Assembly: GCA_903829565.1 (NCBI GenBank)
Contig: CAIKQM010000581.1
Coordinates: 1 to 5,618 of the forward strand
Reading direction: 5' to 3'
DNA length: 5,618 nucleotides
Source of the DNA: an uncultured Planctomycetota bacterium
GTDB taxonomy: Bacteria > Planctomycetota > UBA1135 > GCA-002686595
Shown here: positions 5,536-5,618 of the stretch, piece after piece
How the letters are laid out: each line of letters opens with the position of its first letter
Numbering within the stretch: position 1 is the stretch's first letter
Program-made: the position numbers and the translations under genes
The notes under the pieces: model-generated
What the model was told of the DNA's origin: nothing
The model's input: only the letters and a program-made list of their open reading frames with translations
The model's database searches: none

Positions 5536-5618
5536 CGCCTTGAGGACTAGACGTGGCCTGCGCCTGCACTGTCCACCGAATCCGACTTATCTTTGCCCAG
5601 TTCCTGCACAATCAGCAG

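Larger units (their letters stand above)
5290..5618. other. Non-coding stretch with imperfect hairpins and GGCCT-rich repeats
   Basis: These 329 bases after the YebC-family stop contain no convincing gene. The only open frames are short, lack family resemblance and lack a ribosome site. Three imperfect inverted repeats are visible (5329-5357, 5433-5477, 5507-5535), and the word GGCCT recurs often. A 14-base word with one mismatch occurs at 5396-5409 and 5461-5474. None of the hairpins is followed by a T run, so none is a clear intrinsic terminator. The end (from about 5550) is less GC-rich and may lead to a promoter of a gene beyond the window. It could be an untranslated region, a structured RNA or plain spacer. 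Confidence 0.5.

Noticed and set aside
5490..5550. Slight resemblance to the small SRP RNA (GGTGCTGGTCAG and nearby stems)
   Set aside because: The conserved GGAA-type apical loop and the AGCA side of the SRP RNA core are absent.
5417..5611. A 64-residue minus-strand frame in the right-end spacer
   Set aside because: It has no ribosome site, no family resemblance and an Arg/Pro/Ser-rich composition, and it overlaps the hairpins. A small gene cannot be excluded but is not supported.
5593..5612. TTGCCC and CACAAT as a promoter at the right edge
   Set aside because: The spacer would be only eight bases, far too short for a normal -35/-10 pair.

Overview
This is a GC-rich bacterial window with four complete protein-coding genes, the last codons of a fifth, and about 330 bases of non-coding DNA at the right end. 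No mobile element, CRISPR array, tRNA or rRNA is visible. The mix suggests a Gram-negative-type, diderm bacterium. It has an exported protein with carboxypeptidase-regulatory-like folds, an eight-stranded outer-membrane barrel, a large delta-60-repeat surface protein, and a YebC/TACO1 protein of the MGRQW type. My best guess is Planctomycetota or a nearby lineage, with Myxococcota or a similar group as the alternative; this rests on gene style, not on a phylogenetic marker.

Layout. Positions 1-90 hold the 3' end of a plus-strand gene whose last residues resemble the C-terminal winged-helix part of HemN-type coproporphyrinogen III oxidases (tentative). A convergent minus-strand gene (71-1351) overlaps its end by 20 bases and encodes a 426-aa exported or membrane-anchored protein with a carboxypeptidase-regulatory-like domain near each end. 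A 95-base divergent intergenic region (1352-1446) follows. The plus-strand pair after it is a 185-aa predicted outer-membrane beta-barrel (1447-2004) and an 845-aa predicted lipoprotein or secreted protein (2004-4541). The stop of the first and the start of the second share a base (TGATG), so the two are probably translationally coupled. After 37 bases comes the YebC-family gene (4579-5289), perhaps with its own promoter. The rest (5290-5618) has no convincing gene but carries several imperfect hairpins and recurring GGCCT words.

How the genes may work together. The barrel and the large repeat protein look like one cell-envelope unit: a small outer-membrane barrel coupled to a multi-domain beta-propeller-like protein. 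Within the large protein, a block of seven delta-60 repeats (residues about 280-640) sits between units of a different blade-like repeat, which suggests one propeller nested inside another. This is the most noteworthy feature of the window. The YebC protein is a housekeeping expression factor with no evident link to the envelope genes. I found no clear evidence of a new defence, mobile or biosynthetic system.
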